Shown here piece by piece: positions 1-12,117 of a stretch of DNA of 64,000 nucleotides. Numbering within the stretch: the first letter of the stretch is position 1; every line of letters starts with the position of its first letter. The stretch is from NCBI GenBank assembly GCA_028752905.1, contig JAQNBH010000017.1, forward strand, positions 34,141,189-34,205,188, written 5' to 3'. The notes beneath the pieces are model-generated. The model was not told the origin of the DNA. It saw only the letters and a list, made by a program, of their open reading frames with translations, and made no database searches. The position numbers and the translations under genes are program-made. Source of the stretch: Cladorhizidae sp. MBARI D1340-BT2. Its lineage: Eukaryota > Porifera > Demospongiae > Poecilosclerida > Cladorhizidae.

Positions 1-1050
1 GTATAAACTATATGTGATGAAGGGTTGTCAAAGCAACCTCAAGGTGGGCTGTATTTCACGCAGGAGGAGGGACTGTATACAGGGGTTAATGCATTAGTGC
101 CCTTCTCCCAGCAGCTGCACTGTTGCTATGCAAAATCTAGGTCGATAAGGTCATGTGATTATCATCGTGAAAGCATCACATGTGCGTGTGCAAAAATGAT
201 TCTCATTCATTTGTGACCCACAAATAGGAATACTGTTCTGATGAGCCGCGATGCAACGATAGAAAATGAAGCATAATTAGAATAATATAAGTTCTTTCTC
301 TACATGTGGTCAGGTGGATCTAGCCGAGTCTGAAGAACCATTACACTGCGCTGTCCACAGACAGTCCTACGCTGTTGATTCTAGCTAGCTATAGTAAGCT
401 CCACTATGCGTGTCATGGGGGTTGTGTGACCCAGTTGTGACTACTCCACTTACTCGTGGGGTCCGTATATTCCAATATTCATGATAGCCGCTAACAATCC
501 ATGGAGAGGACAGCAACTTCCACTAGCACCAACTGTCTCTCACATCGCAGAGGCCAGAATGGAAGAACAGCTGTTTGCCAAACATCAATGCAGAAATACA
601 GACTATAGACGTCAGTAATGACGCAGCATTAGAAACTGAATATATATAAGTTTATGAATCGTGACACTAATTAGAACAATGCACATGTGGTTACTAGACT
701 ATAGCAACTTGTTCTTGGGAGTGTTCCACACACACCAACATAAAGATAGAATACCTTATCAATAATCAACTTGAATTTTACTCTCTCAACATTTGGACTA
801 GATGCTCTACCCTTCATTGGGTATAATTAAAGTATTATATTTACACTGTCACAACTTGTCCGGAAGAGGTCCTTTGAAGTGGTTTCTTGATTAAAGAATA
901 AAAACACCATTCACTCCACTTTGACCCATTCAGAAAGCACGGCTCCAGCCGCTCCTCTGAAGGTCATCTTAGAACACCTTTAGGAAAGAACGCCAGCAAG
1001 CTTCAGCTGCTAGCTACGTGTTGGGTCTTTAACCCTTTCCATGTGGCACC
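1..1050. other. Non-coding stretch, no gene seen
   Basis: No open frame here has coding character or shows a recognisable domain. The only structured part is a decayed copy of a dispersed hammerhead-like repeat at 751-822. The rest looks like unique A+T-rich intergenic DNA. Confidence 0.6.
751..822 (-). mobile_element. Decayed hammerhead-like dispersed repeat (copy A)
   Basis: Read on the minus strand, this matches the repeat family at 26391, 47193, 47273 and 49941. It has the same order of blocks: a CTGATGA-like box (here CCAATGA), a GGTAGAGCATCTAGTC hairpin, a GAAAC-like box (here CAAAT), GAGAGAGTA, then AAGTTGATTATTGA. Both ribozyme core boxes are mutated, so this copy should be inactive. 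Its 3' part also appears at the window edge (63975-64000). Confidence 0.6.
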
Positions 1051-1735
1051 AACTATAGCCATAGCCCTTACTATAGCCATAGCCCTAGCCTTAACCATAG
1101 CCCCTTACTATAGCCATGGCCCTAGCCCTTACTATAGCCATAGCCCTGGCCTTAACCATAGCCCCTTACTATAGCCATAGCCCTGGCCCTTACTATAGCC
1201 ATAGCCCTTACTATAGCCATAGCCCTAGCCCTTACTATAGCCCCTTACTATAGCCATAGCCCTAGCCCTTACTATAGCCATAGCCCTAGCCCTTACTATA
1301 GCCATAGCCCGAGCCCTTACTAGAACCATAGCCCTAGCCTTAACCATAGCCCCTTACTATAGCCATAGCCCTAGTCTTAACCATAGCCCCCATAGCCCTA
1401 GCCCTTACCATAGCCCCTTACTATAGCCATAGCCTAGCCTTTACTATAGCCATAGCCCTAGCCTTAACCATAGCCCCTTACTATAGCCATAGCCCTAGTC
1501 TTAACCATAGCCCCTTACTATAGCTATAGCCCTAGCCCTTACTATAGCCATAGCTCTAACCATAGCCCTTTACTATAGCCATAGCCATAGCCCTTACCAT
1601 AGCCACACCCTAGCCCTTACTATAGCCATAGCCCTAGCCCCCATAGCCCTTACTATAGCCATAGCCCTAGCCTTAACCCTGCACTAGTTATCCCTAGCCC
1701 TTAACAATGGCTCTAACTCTAACTATAGCTCTAGC
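1051..1735. repeat. Telomere-like hexamer tandem array 1
   Basis: Nearly every six bases form one of a few related words: CCCTAG, CCCTTA, CTATAG and CCATAG, often in that order as a 24-bp unit. CCCTTA and CCCTAG each differ by one base from CCCTAA, the C-strand word of the metazoan telomere. The array is imperfect, with unit loss and point changes. Open frames across it are by-products of the hexamer period. Confidence 0.9.
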
Positions 1736-2428
1736 TAGGGAGAACCACACCATTTGGGGGGGGGGGTTTCTTCAAAAAAGCAAAAAATTATAATCCCCCC
1801 ACCCTCCCTGCCCCATTCTTCTACCTTCACTGTATACTAACTGTGTTTCAAGTTTGAGCTCATTATTGTCAACCATTCTTGAGTTATGATACTTTTTATG
1901 CTGCCATTTCCTTATATACTGGTTGAGAAATGGACGAGAAGAAACATGAAAAACATGGCTTCCCCATGGACAACATATAAATGTTTTTAACTCAAGGTAA
2001 TTTCTTCCTTTAGTAAATAAGTTATATCATCTCAAAGCTTCTTAAAGCTCTTTATTCCCTCTAGTGCATGAATGATCAGTTTTTCAATTTCTCTTGAGAC
2101 AGACTCCTCACTCCAGTAGAATAAATAAATTGAGTTTTAAGAAACTTTCACAGCACTTGTGGTTTGGTTACTCTGTTAGAGCCATATATGGTAAGTGTTG
2201 ATGACCCAGCCTTAGTGTCAAGTAATGTCCAAGTGTGTATTTTTAATGGCCTCAGTGCTAATCAAGTAATTAGGCCTTGGTGGCCACTATGCAAATATCA
2301 TTGTTGCAGAGCACACAAGAAGCATCCCTTGAGACCAAAACTATCCAACATGGAGCACGATGAAGCATTAAGAAGTTGTGGCATGTGTCAAAAAACAATA
2401 CAAAAATGGTCGGGTCCTCCCTTAACTT
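1736..2428. other. Intergenic stretch with 11-base G run
   Basis: A G run at 1756-1766 is followed by A/T-rich and C-rich sequence. I see no gene. The 88-codon frame at 2164-2430 has no recognisable features. Confidence 0.5.
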
Positions 2429-2855
2429 AGCCCCAACTAAACCCTAGCTCTAACTATAGCCCTAGACCATAGCTCTAGCCCTAACTATAGCCCTAGCCCT
2501 AACTATAACCCTAGACTATAGCCCTGGTCCTAACTAGAAACCTAGCCCTAATTATAGCCCTAGCCCTAACTATAACCAGAACCTAACTATAGCCCTAGTC
2601 ATAACTATAGCCCTAGCCCTAACTATAGCCCTTGCCTAAATGTAGCCCTAGCCCTAACTATAGCCCTAGCCCTAACTATAGCCCTAGCCCTAACTATAAT
2701 CTTAGCACTAGCCCTAACTATAGCACTAGCCCTAACTATAGCCCTAGCCCTAACTGTAGCCCTAGCCCTAACTATAGCCCTAGCCCTAACTATAATCTTA
2801 GCACTAGCCCTAACTGTAGCCCTAGCCCTAACTATAGCTCAGCCATAACCAGTAC
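2429..2855. repeat. Telomere-like hexamer tandem array 2
   Basis: This is an 18-bp unit built from CCCTAG, CCCTAA and CTATAG, with degenerate copies at the left and cleaner copies from about 2585. It uses the same hexamer vocabulary as the array at 1051-1735 but includes the exact telomeric word CCCTAA. The 138-codon frame at 2632-3048 is an artefact of the multiple-of-three period. Confidence 0.9.
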
Positions 2856-3520
2856 CAGCACTGAAGGCATTCCCAGGAGTAACACACAGCAGAGCTGTTT
2901 CCGAGACAAGGCTCCAACCAGCTGCCAGTTGTCAGTGGTGCAAATAATAGGGCCAATTAGGAAAACGATTATCAATCATCAAAACACCATTATCTACCGC
3001 TCCACAGATCTGGCAAGGCTGGATTGGATGGACTATGGCTTCTCCTAGTCACTGCATGCTACACCACTCAGCTTAGCAGCAGGGGGTAGGGAAATCGGAG
3101 ACAGCATGCGTGCCTTTGAAGCACAGAAGATGGAGGCTTCTAATATTTCCAACTAACCACACTGTTTTGGAAACACTGCAATCCACACACTTGTTCCAGC
3201 GCATTAAATATTCAGCATGCAATTTCAAAATTCTCATGGTGGAATAGGATGGGAGGTTGTCATGGAAACACTGGTATGATCCTTGATGCACTCCAGCACT
3301 ATACCCACGAAGTTGATGCTGCTCAGGAATTCCTGGAATGTTCTTCTCTGGGATTTTCTTCTCTCTACTGGAATATTCATGATTGCAGTAGTCAGGCCTA
3401 ACCTGCTGCTACCAAGGTTACTTGCTTTCAAAGCTAAACTTACAGACAGGTGGGCCTGCTCCTTTGAAATTCCCATTGCAGCTACTATCAAAACATCCAC
3501 TGGAACCTAAAATACCACTT
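2856..3520. other. Unassigned sequence with overlapping open frames
   Basis: Frames of 72-88 codons overlap here on both strands (for example 3234-3500 minus). I recognise no domain, and no convincing exon boundaries support any of them. The stretch may be a transposon relic or intergenic DNA. Confidence 0.3.
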
Positions 3521-3661
3521 ATGTGGGCAAAGATGTTTAATTAACACTTGCAGGTCAGCCCCCTCAGTCCACTAGTAATCAATTGTTTGAAATGCCATGT
3601 GGGCAAAGATGTTTAATTAACACTTGCAGGTCTGCCCCCTCAGTCCACTAGTAATCATTTG
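3521..3661. repeat. Tandem duplication, 76-bp period
   Basis: Two near-identical copies start at 3521 and 3597. Each begins ATGTGGGCAAAGATG and runs to CACTAGTAATCA. A single substitution (GGTCAGCC to GGTCTGCC) is visible in the first 60 bases, so the duplication is recent. Confidence 0.9.
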
Positions 3662-3974
3662 TAAGGATGGGCAACTCTAATCTCACGGACAAGACGTAGA
3701 ATCAAATATCGTCTGGTGATTCGAGTCAGGTGTTCATGAGGCAGGCACGGAATGTCAACACTGCAATCCTATTGGTCACCGTCATCACACGTTACTGTGA
3801 GTGAACAGTTCCTCCACAGGTATTTCATATTTGGCCACATAAATGATGTTTGGACACACCAACCCCCAGGAGCTGCCAGAGGACACCGCATTGGCACATC
3901 AATTCACTCACCAGATATAGTGCATGTATATGTCTGCCTCGCAACAGTAAGATAGCTCCTAGCTACAAGGCCTG

Positions 3975-4150
3975 TAACACCAAAAGTGGTCCAGGCCCAA
4001 AAGTGGTTCAGCCTACAAATGGTCTAGCAAAAAGTAGTCCAGGCTGAAAATGGTCCAAGCTAAAAGTAGTCCAGTCCAGCTAAAGGTGGTCCGGTCCAGC
4101 TAAAGGTGGTCTAAGCTGAAAGTGGTCCAGGCAGGAAGTGGTTCGGTACC
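3975..4150. repeat. Short imperfect tandem repeats around AGTGGTCCAG
   Basis: About nine copies of a 16-22 bp motif follow the pattern AAAAGTGGTCCAGGC, with variation in length and sequence. Copies include AAAGTAGTCCAG and AAAGGTGGTCCGGTCCAG. Confidence 0.8.
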
Positions 4151-4204
4151 TAGTAACTTGCTGGTGTAAAAACTGTTTAAGGTATTGGGTATTGAGGCAC
4201 TGGA

Positions 4205-4515
4205 CTGCTTTCAAAGCAGAGTCTAGACACTCACAGCTTTGTAGGTGCCTAGTGGGTCAGTGCCAGCTCAGCTCCCAGGGTAGGGCCTAGACACTCACAG
4301 TTAAGCAGGTGCTTAGTGGGTGCCAGCCCAGCTCCCAGGGCAGCAGAGCCTAGACACTCACAGTTAAGCAGGTGCCTAGTGGGTGCCAGCTCAGCTCCCA
4401 GGGTAGCAGAGCCTAGACACTCACAATTCAGCAGGTGCCTAGTGGGTGCCAGCCCAGCTACCAGGGTAGCAGAGCCTAGACACTCACAGCCATGAGTGCC
4501 AGCTCAGCTTAGAAG
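4205..4515. repeat. ~60-bp tandem repeat, about five copies
   Basis: Each unit carries GCCTAGACACTCACAG, then GCAGGTGCCTAGTGGGTG and CCAGCTCAGCTCCCAGGG. The first and last copies are the most degraded. Confidence 0.85.
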
Positions 4516-5155
4516 AGGGCCTAGGAAGCTACCTCGTGGTTAGGAGGATCAAGGCAAGACAAAGGTTAGATGCAAGAACCAGAGCACTAGGAATGGCCAG
4601 AATCAGGGGGGGGGGAAATCGGGGAAACCAATTTTGGCACCGGTAAATTTCCCCCCTTTCATGATGACAGTGCTGTTGAATAATTCATGAGGCTATCAAC
4701 ATTTTGCCCAGTTCTTAATAAGAGCAATAGCCTTGTTGTTATAGCAAAAAGCAAAACCAACACAACCACTTTGCAGCATATGGTGAGGCACGTAGGTGCA
4801 CATTCCAAACCACTGCGGTTCCAGTTTAGCCTCTCCCAAGAAACAATCTACAACATTTTTTATCTCCCCACCCTTTTTTAAAATACCTTTTCAGCACAAC
4901 TCGATTTTCAGCACAACTCGAATGAATTATGACCAATTAGCTATAAATATATGTGTGCATGTGTGTGTGTAATTGATGATTTGTGATATGCTAGCATCAT
5001 CTCAAACTAACCAAGCCAGTGGTCAGAAAGTTTACAAAATAGCCAAGCCTTTCCACTGGCATCACGGATGCTCCAAGCATCAACTGGCCAACACTCAAGA
5101 AGTTCTAATCCCAGCCGGCCCTAACCTTGGACCTCGCTAGTCGATCCCAGCATCG
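4516..5155. other. Intergenic stretch, no gene seen
   Basis: It contains a short G run near 4607 and a short repeat of TTTTCAGCACAACTCGA near 4890-4920. No coding feature is recognisable. Confidence 0.4.
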
Positions 5156-5326
5156 TCACGGCGTTGAATATAATTTAGCATGCCTATACCAGCACACTGA
5201 GTGTTCTTGAAACTGCAAAGCTCTCTCTTCAGCAGTGATCTTTCCCTTGGCGGTGGGTGGTGCAGCTGTTGTCCATTGCTTAGCTCTAAGAAGATGCTCG
5301 AGACACTGCTCAGCCACAGAAACCAT
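5156..5326 (-). CDS. Small hypothetical protein, 56 residues
   Basis: An open frame on the minus strand begins with ATG at 5326 and ends with TGA at 5156-5158. The residue mix (Glu, Lys, Ala, Gln; a helical start MVSVAEQCLEHLL) looks more like a real protein than most frames nearby, and the sequence is not repetitive. I do not recognise a family. A longer upstream frame passes through a G-rich low-complexity tract and is unlikely to be coding. It could be a lone exon or chance. Confidence 0.2.
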   Translation of the reverse strand: MVSVAEQCLEHLLRAKQWTTAAPPTAKGKITAEERALQFQEHSVCWYRHAKLYSTP

Positions 5327-5904
5327 TGTGTGTATGGTGGGGGTGGGGGGGGGTTCAAAGTACATTCATCAGTTTCCCATGGCAACATATATATATGAAC
5401 AGATGGCCTGATAAGCATTGTGTCGTCAGTGCGGGGAATTGTCAGCCGTGTTGCACAAGTCAACCAGCTTCTTCAAGATGGCAGTAGCCGAAACACAAAC
5501 ACAAATACTGGGCGTGAAAACAAAGCTCTCCTACAATTAGTTGCATCAAACGTGTGGCATGAAACTTGTTGCATGGGCATGGATGAAATGTGCCACATGG
5601 AACATGTTGCTCGCTTCACATTATACTAACATTGCTGACACAGTTCAGCACGAGTAAGTATTAGTCAACAGATACCACGGTAACTAGCTATTACTGGGAG
5701 TACTACTCCCAGTAATGGCCAGCCACGATCAACTGTCGATGTCTCAGGTTCTTCCCACCTTACCCTGGCCAGGGCTAGGGCAAGGATTACACTGGCCAGG
5801 GCTAGGACAAGGATAAAGGGGAAAGAACTTCGCATTCGGGACATCCATAGTTGACCTCTCTGGGTTGTCCGGCGGCAACACTGAATCAGCCTGACAACAC
5901 CAGC
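5327..5904. other. Intergenic stretch with small duplications
   Basis: A G-rich tract lies at 5337-5353. Two copies of CTGGCCAGGGCTAGG sit at about 5764 and 5791, and a doubled ACTGGGAGTACT is near 5695-5712. No gene is recognised. Confidence 0.4.
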
Positions 5905-6652
5905 GTGGTGAGTTGTATACCTCACTATTTAGAAGTGGTGAGCTGTACACCTCAGCTATTTAGAAGTGGTGAGCTGTACACCTCAGCTATTTAGAAGTGG
6001 TGAGCTGTTCACCTCAGCTATTTAGAAGTGGTGAGCTGTTCACCTCAGCTATTTAGAAGTGGTGAGCTGTACACCTCAGCTATTTAGAAGTGGTGAGCTG
6101 TTCACCTCAGCTATTTAGAAGTGGTGAGCTGTTCACCTCAGCTATTTAGAAGTGGTGAGCTGTTCACCTCAGCTATTTAGAAGTGGTCAGCTGTACACCT
6201 CAGCTATTTAGAAGTGGTGAGCTGTACACCTCAGCTATTTAGAAGTGGTGAGCTGTTCACCTCAGCTATTTAGAAGTGGTCAGCTGTACACCTCAGCTAT
6301 TTAGAAGTGGTGAGCTGTACACCTCAGCTATTTAGAAGTGGTGAGCTGTACACCTCAGCTATTTAGAAGTGGTGAACTGTACACCTCAGCTATTTAGAAG
6401 TGGTGAGCTGTACACCTCAGCTATTTAGAAGTGGTGAGCTGTACACCTCAGCTATTTAGAAGTGGTGAGCTGTTCACCTCAGCTATTTAGAAGTGGTGAG
6501 CTGTTCACCTCAGCTATTTAGAAGTGGTGAGCTGTTCACCTCAGCTATTTAGAAGTGGTCAGCTGTACACCTCAGCTATTTAGAAGTGGTGAGCTGTACA
6601 CCTCAGCTATTTAGAAGTGGTGAGCTGTTCACCTCAGCTATTTAGAAGTGAC
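5905..6652. repeat. 31-bp minisatellite, about 24 copies
   Basis: The units contain GTGGTGAGCTGTACACCTCA followed by GCTATTTAGAA, with exact 31-bp spacing (for example starts at 5931 and 5962). Variants include GTTCACC for GTACACC and GTCAGC for GTGAGC, interspersed along the array. The first copy at 5905 is degenerate. Confidence 0.95.
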
Positions 6653-6806
6653 CAGCTATTTAGACAAGTTTTTCAAGTGTCCACATATTGTGGACTTACC
6701 TCAAGTCCGTCATGACCTTTGACCCTTGTCCTCTCCATTATGACATCCACTCTCTATAGACAATGTGCAGGGAGTGGTGTGGATATGGGGAGAGGTGTGT
6801 GTGTGT

Positions 6807-6905
6807 GGGGGGGGGGGGGGGGGGGGGGGGTGAGGGAGTAGTGTGGGGGAGTAGTGTGGGGGAGTAGTGTGGGGGAGTAGTGTGGGGGAGGTGGTGTGGG
6901 TGTGT
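6807..6905. repeat. 24-base G run followed by 15-bp G-rich repeats
   Basis: A GT-rich lead-in is followed by 24 consecutive G residues at 6807-6830, then about five copies of GGGAGTAGTGTGGGG. The reverse complement gives Pro/His-rich spurious frames. Confidence 0.9.
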
Positions 6906-6973
6906 GTAGAGAAAGGAAACAGAGAGGGGAAGCAAATGAAGTAACATAAGCAGACACAAAACAAGTCAAGAAC

Positions 6974-7400
6974 ATTGGAACAAGAGCATCCATTAATAAG
7001 TCCATGGTCTTGGCAGTGTACAAGACTACATGCTCTCCCCTGGCATTAGAACAAGAGCATCCATTAATAAGTCCATGGTCTTGGCAGTGTACAAGACTAC
7101 ATGCTCTCCCCTGGCATTGGAACAAGAGCATCCATTAATAAGTCCATGGTCTTGGCAGTGTACACTACTACATGCTCTCCCCTGGCATTGGAACAAGAGC
7201 ATCCATTAATAAGTCCATGGTCTTGGCAGTGTACATGACTACATGCTCTCCCTGGCATTGGAACAAGAGCATCCATTAATAAGTCCATGGTCTTGGCAGT
7301 GTACAGGACTACATGCTCTCCCTGGCATTGGAACAAGAGCATCCATTAATAAGTCCATGGTCTTGGCAGTGTACAAGACTACATGCTCTCCCTGGCATAC
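6974..7400. repeat. ~71-bp tandem repeat, six copies
   Basis: Each unit runs from GGAACAAGAGCATCC through GTCCATGGTCTTGGCAGTG to ACATGCTCTCCCTGGCAT. The first three inter-unit intervals carry CTCCCC and the later ones CTCCC, giving 71- and 70-bp periods. Confidence 0.95.
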
Positions 7401-8570
7401 CACTCTGTCTCATTGGCCTGCATATATCTGCAGATCATGCTCATCTTTCCTCCTCGTCCCCTCGCATGTCACTTCCTGTCTCAATGCTGCCCCAGGGAGC
7501 ACTACATTACCTCATCACTGCACACTCCATCACGACATTCTCATGGTCAAGACATCGTAACCTGCTCAGAACTTACATCTCTCCATCTTATAGAAGGCTT
7601 ATGACTATACTAACTACCTAAGTCAAGATATTTCCTGCCCTTCTCCTTTTCCTTGCAAATCTAGACAGTTGTTTTCCTCTCCGTCAGTTCTCCTTGGCTG
7701 GCATCTCCATCTGCTTCTTACATTTCTCCAGTGCTGTAGCTTAGCTTGCCTTCTGCTGGCTTCTCAAGCTTTTAGCTTCTCGCCCAGAATAAGTGAGTGC
7801 ATGTAGGGAGCTCTTGACCTCCATTGTGAACGAACGATTAGAACCCTTCCCTTCCATTTTTTTGGCATGTGCACTCAGAGGACTTAGATATGTGTGGATA
7901 TACACATAGAAAGATAGATAGATAGATAGCCACTCCAGCATGATATTTTGAGAACCGAGACAAAAAGGGAGGGAAGTCGTCACACCTCCATTAGTGGTAA
8001 TCACTGACAAGCAGTCTGCTACATACACCTCCATCCTCACTGCTCAAGCGAGTGTCTACAGTGTGAAAGAGACTTGTAACAAAGGGACAGGTACGCGGTA
8101 ACAGACTCACAGGATGACAGAAGAAGTCATTCGGTTCTGTTTCAGTCATTCATATCTGAGTGGTATCATTGCAGCTATCCGGTTGCTATGCATAAATAAA
8201 AAATATAAAAAATTAATTAAACTTGTATGGTACTCCATGAACAGGAAGTGGTCTCTGTATGCATGTATCACGCCCAGAGTGACAGATTGTATTATAGCAG
8301 AGATATCCGCACCTAAGGTGCAGGAATGAACTCGTCCTTATTGCTGATCAAAACCGATATTTTTCTGGAGACCCACACTAGCAACCATTGCAAGTGACTG
8401 CGGTGTTCTTCTAATAGAGTAGGGCTAGAGGCAGCCTCGTTGGTAAACTGCCTGCATTATGTGAGCTCTAACGCAGCTGGCGTAGTTCGTCGGTGATGCC
8501 GCCATGTTGTTTAATTTGTGGGCTATCATCTGGAATGTGAAAAGCACATCCACAAAATGGCCGACAATGA
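7401..8570. other. Intergenic stretch, no gene seen
   Basis: It contains a short GATA microsatellite at 7911-7929. Small open frames on both strands (for example 7741-8040 minus) show no recognisable protein features. Confidence 0.4.
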
Positions 8571-8745
8571 CGATGGAGGCTTCCAGGAGCTAGGAGTCAA
8601 TTTTTTTTTTTTTAAGAAAAGAAATTTTTTTTGGGGGGGGGGGGGGGGGGGGGGGGATTAATTATTTCCCCACCTAAATGGAGGCTACCAGGAGCTTGAG
8701 GTCAATTTGGGGGCAGGGAAGTGAATTATTTCCTGCCTAAAACTA
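8571..8745. repeat. Local duplication around a 24-base G run
   Basis: A block beginning ATGGAGGCTTCCAGGAGC and ending ATTATTTCCCCACCTAAA recurs immediately downstream (ATGGAGGCTACCAGGAGC to TTTCCTGCCTAAA). The first copy is interrupted by T and A runs and 24 G residues (8633-8656), where the second has only GGGGGCAGGG. Confidence 0.75.
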
Positions 8746-11378
8746 TCTCCAGATCATGCTGATTCAGAATAAATCTAGTTTGTGGAGTCTATTCTCTATT
8801 CCTAGTAGCTTTCATATGCATAGAAGACAAACAGAGAGACACGGCCAGACACACGACCTTTATATATACACAGGTAGTGTTGCTCACACAGGGATGTTCT
8901 AGTACAAAGAAACTACTGGGGAAAACATCTGTAGAGGCCATGCTCAAGATAAACCTGTGTTACAAAGAGCGGTAACAAGATACCTGACAAGGTCGTGTAA
9001 GGGGGAGACTCAGCTCATTATTCCAAACCTGTTCAATTTTTTTATTTTTAATAATAATGTCAACAAATAATAAACTATGACGCTACGAAACTAGTGGCCA
9101 GGGAGTCATGGAGCCTGCCTCAACCAATCTCTGCCTTTCTGTGTGCACGCCGATATTGTTCTGGGGTGGTACACTACTGCCACTGGCTGCCTCAACTATC
9201 TTCTTTAATCTCTGCCTTTCTGTGTGCACGCTGATATTGTTCTGGTGTGCTACACCACCGCCACTGGCTGTTCAAGGAGCTTCACATACTGTCCGTTTAC
9301 TTAGTCGAATCTTAAAGAGTAGTTGCTGTAAATCAAGTGACCTCTGTCTCGCAGCGTTTCCTGTTTGGCTCCTCCTTAGACTAGCAGAACGAGTGGTTGC
9401 TTGCAGCTGCTGCTTGGTTACCATGAACTTCCACCTCCGCACCCACAGAGAGCTGCACTCCACTCTCATCGCCAGGTGGCACTACAAATTCTGCTTCGTG
9501 TATGCTACAGTGTCGTTTCATTGGGTCTCGATATGTGAGATTGTTGCTTGATGAATCTCATCACAGCACTTCCTGTAGTACACTAGACACTTCCTTCACT
9601 AAACTAGATACGGTTGTTTAGCTGGATTAAGAGGCCTCTTATAGCATTCGACAGCATGAAAATGGCTGCCCTGACACTAGCAGGTACGCCTACACACACA
9701 CATAGTCAATTTCCTGCATGCATGGACTGACGAGTCGCCATAATGGCCTAGCCGCAAGCATGGAGAAGAAGGGTAGGCCATCTCTCTAACCATTGCACAC
9801 TGCTCAGCTGGGATTGTTGCACATTCATATCATGTCTACAAATATACCTGGTCCCAGTACTGGAAGAAAGATGGATTGTCGCACATGGATATCATGTCTA
9901 CAAATATACCTGATCCCAGTGTGCTGGAAGAAAAGACTGACTCTCAAGAAGGAAGACACATAATGACACCTGGTGCTTTGCAGTGAAGGCAGGAACCAAT
10001 AGCAACATAGGTGCTTAACAGAGAGTAGGCACACGCACACATTATCATATCCCAAAACGGGTTGCAATAGCCGTTTTGGTGAGTGGCATGGTAGGGAGTG
10101 AGTGTGGTTTACACCAAGTGCCTGCCGTGAAAATGCAGTCAATTTTTAAAACACCGTTAAGTCTGAGAATAGCTTCAAATTTCTCTTCAACTTTGCTAGG
10201 CCTCAGTACAATATATATATATATATAATCTTAGATTGACTGCAGTGGTTTGTGTTTGCTCTCTGTAGCATCACTCTTTATGGAATTCTTTACATAACAT
10301 ACTAATTCAACCCAAAAGAAGAAGAAAATCGCTGAACAATCAGCCAGCCACACACACCCACCCCAAGCCAGTTTCTTGACTTCTGTGACTTAATTAAATC
10401 AGCAAATAAGGAGAGGTGGTGGACTGGTAGATGGGAAGTTGTCCTGGTTGTTTGAGCAGGCGGACTGGTAGATGGGAAGTTGTCCTGGTTGTTTGAGCAG
10501 GCATCTCTACAGAGCACCATCATCTCTCTGTTGGCACACCCCTCTATTTGTTAAGCATTGGTCGTGACCATGTTTCACAATTGAAGGTCTGTGTTCCTTC
10601 CATTGCTGACGACTGGACAAACCTGTAGATGCAATGTCCACGCCCAACACCTTCCAGGCTCTGCTCTGCGACAGTTAATCGGTTCAACGTCCCTTCCAGC
10701 TAGTCATATAGATGAACTCGGCGATTCGTACCTTAAATAGATTACTGTCCGAATGTTGAAGCGCATCTTAAGTGCCTCTAGTCCTGAACAACTGCCTTCA
10801 GGTCAATCCTCATTAGTCGTATCCTCATTAGCAAGCTATTGGTTCTCTCCTCTTGTGGATGAGTTCCTACACACCTGAAGTAGATGCTGCGGAACTGAAA
10901 AGAGGATGGAGGATAGAGCTAAGAGAAAGGTGGTGTCATTGCCTCTGAAAACTCCACCGTAACAGTAGCTACAGCATAGGCTCGCCTGTATCTAGCCAAC
11001 TTATTTGCCTTACAAACAGTGTCTGAACAACATCTGGCCTCTCCAAGCTCAAGGGTGAAGTTCTATTTAAAACACACTCACTACATTTTTAATTTTTTAA
11101 TGCTGTCTTGCCAACTCTTGAGGCAACATTGGATCTGGAATGCAATTTGCGCTAATTTGACTTATGTCTGTGCACGGGCATTGCTTAATTAAGCAGCTGC
11201 TCACTGTAAAGCTCCCATTTTCTTGCTGACATGACACAAAGCACATTATTTCAAGCATGGGAGCTGGACAAGGTATTTTTAATCTGAGCATGCCCAATGG
11301 ACTGCTAGGAAATAGTAATAAACAAAGGAGAGAGAGGGAAAAAACTGACTGGACAATTTCTGATGTTTCTGGAAGCCC
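8746..11378. other. Intergenic region with small duplications
   Basis: No gene is recognised. Two copies of CTCTGCCTTTCTGTGTGCAC lie at about 9129 and 9210. Two copies of GGACTGGTAGATGGGAAG lie at about 10424 and 10461, and a TA microsatellite is at 10210-10227. A start-like ATGAAAATGGCTGCC with a following GT donor at 9655-9690 has no traceable partner exon. Confidence 0.4.
9355..9478 (-). repeat. Dispersed repeat, copy 1 (partner at 41075-41185)
   Basis: On the minus strand this reads GAGAGTGGAGTGCAGC, TCTGTGGGTGC, GGTAACCAAGCAGCAGCTGC and GGAGGAGCCAA in order. The same blocks with the same spacing occur on the plus strand near 41079-41185. The shared order over roughly 100 bp marks an interspersed repeat of unknown class. 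Confidence 0.75.
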
Positions 11379-12117
11379 TTTAGCTGAGGAAGACTGTGGA
11401 ATCACCTTTGCTTACTGGGAGTCACTCTCCTGAGGAAGTCTGCAGGGACACCTTTCCTTACTGGGAGTCACTCTGCTGAGGAAGGCTACAGAGACACCTT
11501 TCCTTACTGGGAGTCACTCTGCTTAGGAAGGCTACAGAGACACCTTTCCTTACTGGGAGTCACTCTGCTGAGGAAGGCTACAGAGAGATCTTTCTTTACT
11601 GGGAGTCACTCTGCTGAGGAAGGCTACAGAGACACCTTTCCTTACTGGGAGTCACTCTGCTTAGGTAGGCTACAGAGACACCTTTCCTTACTGGGAGTCA
11701 CTCTGCTTAGGTAGGCTACAGAGACACCTTTCCTTACTGGGAGTCACTCTGCTGAGGAAGGCTACAGAGACACCTTTCCTTACTGGGAGTCACTCTGCTG
11801 AGGAAGGCTACAGAGACACCTTTCCTTACTGGGAGTCACTCTGCTTAGGAAGGCTACAGAGACACCTTTCCTTACTGGGAGTCACTCTGCTGAGGAAGGC
11901 TACAGAAAGATCTTTCCTTACTGGGAGTCACTCTGCTGAGGAAGGCTACAGAGACACCTATCCTTACTGGGAGTCACTCTGCTTAGGTAGGCTACAGAGA
12001 CACCTTTCCTTAATGGGAGTCACTCTGCTGAGGAAGGCTACAGAGACACCTTTCCTTACTGGGAGTCACTCTGCTGAGGAAGGCTACAGAGACACCTTTC
12101 CTTACTAGGAGTCACTC
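11379..12117. repeat. 46-bp minisatellite, about 16 copies
   Basis: Units read CTTACTGGGAGTCACTCTGC, TGAGGAAGGCTACAGAGA and CACCTTTC, with exact 46-bp spacing (for example CTGGGAG at 11461 and 11507). Variants TTAGGTAGG and AGATCTTTC recur in some copies. Confidence 0.95.

Noticed and set aside
3234..3510. Overlapping frames on both strands with fairly protein-like composition
   Set aside because: No recognisable motif and no exon boundaries; neither strand is clearly favoured.
8420..8505. tRNA-like stretch (GTTGGTAAACTGCC ... GTTCGTCGGTG)
   Set aside because: A- and B-box-like words are present, but no cloverleaf with a seven-pair acceptor stem could be drawn.
9655..9690. Start-codon exon ATGAAAATGGCTGCC... 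ending at a GT donor
   Set aside because: Too short to judge, and no acceptor in a compatible frame with coding sequence was found downstream.
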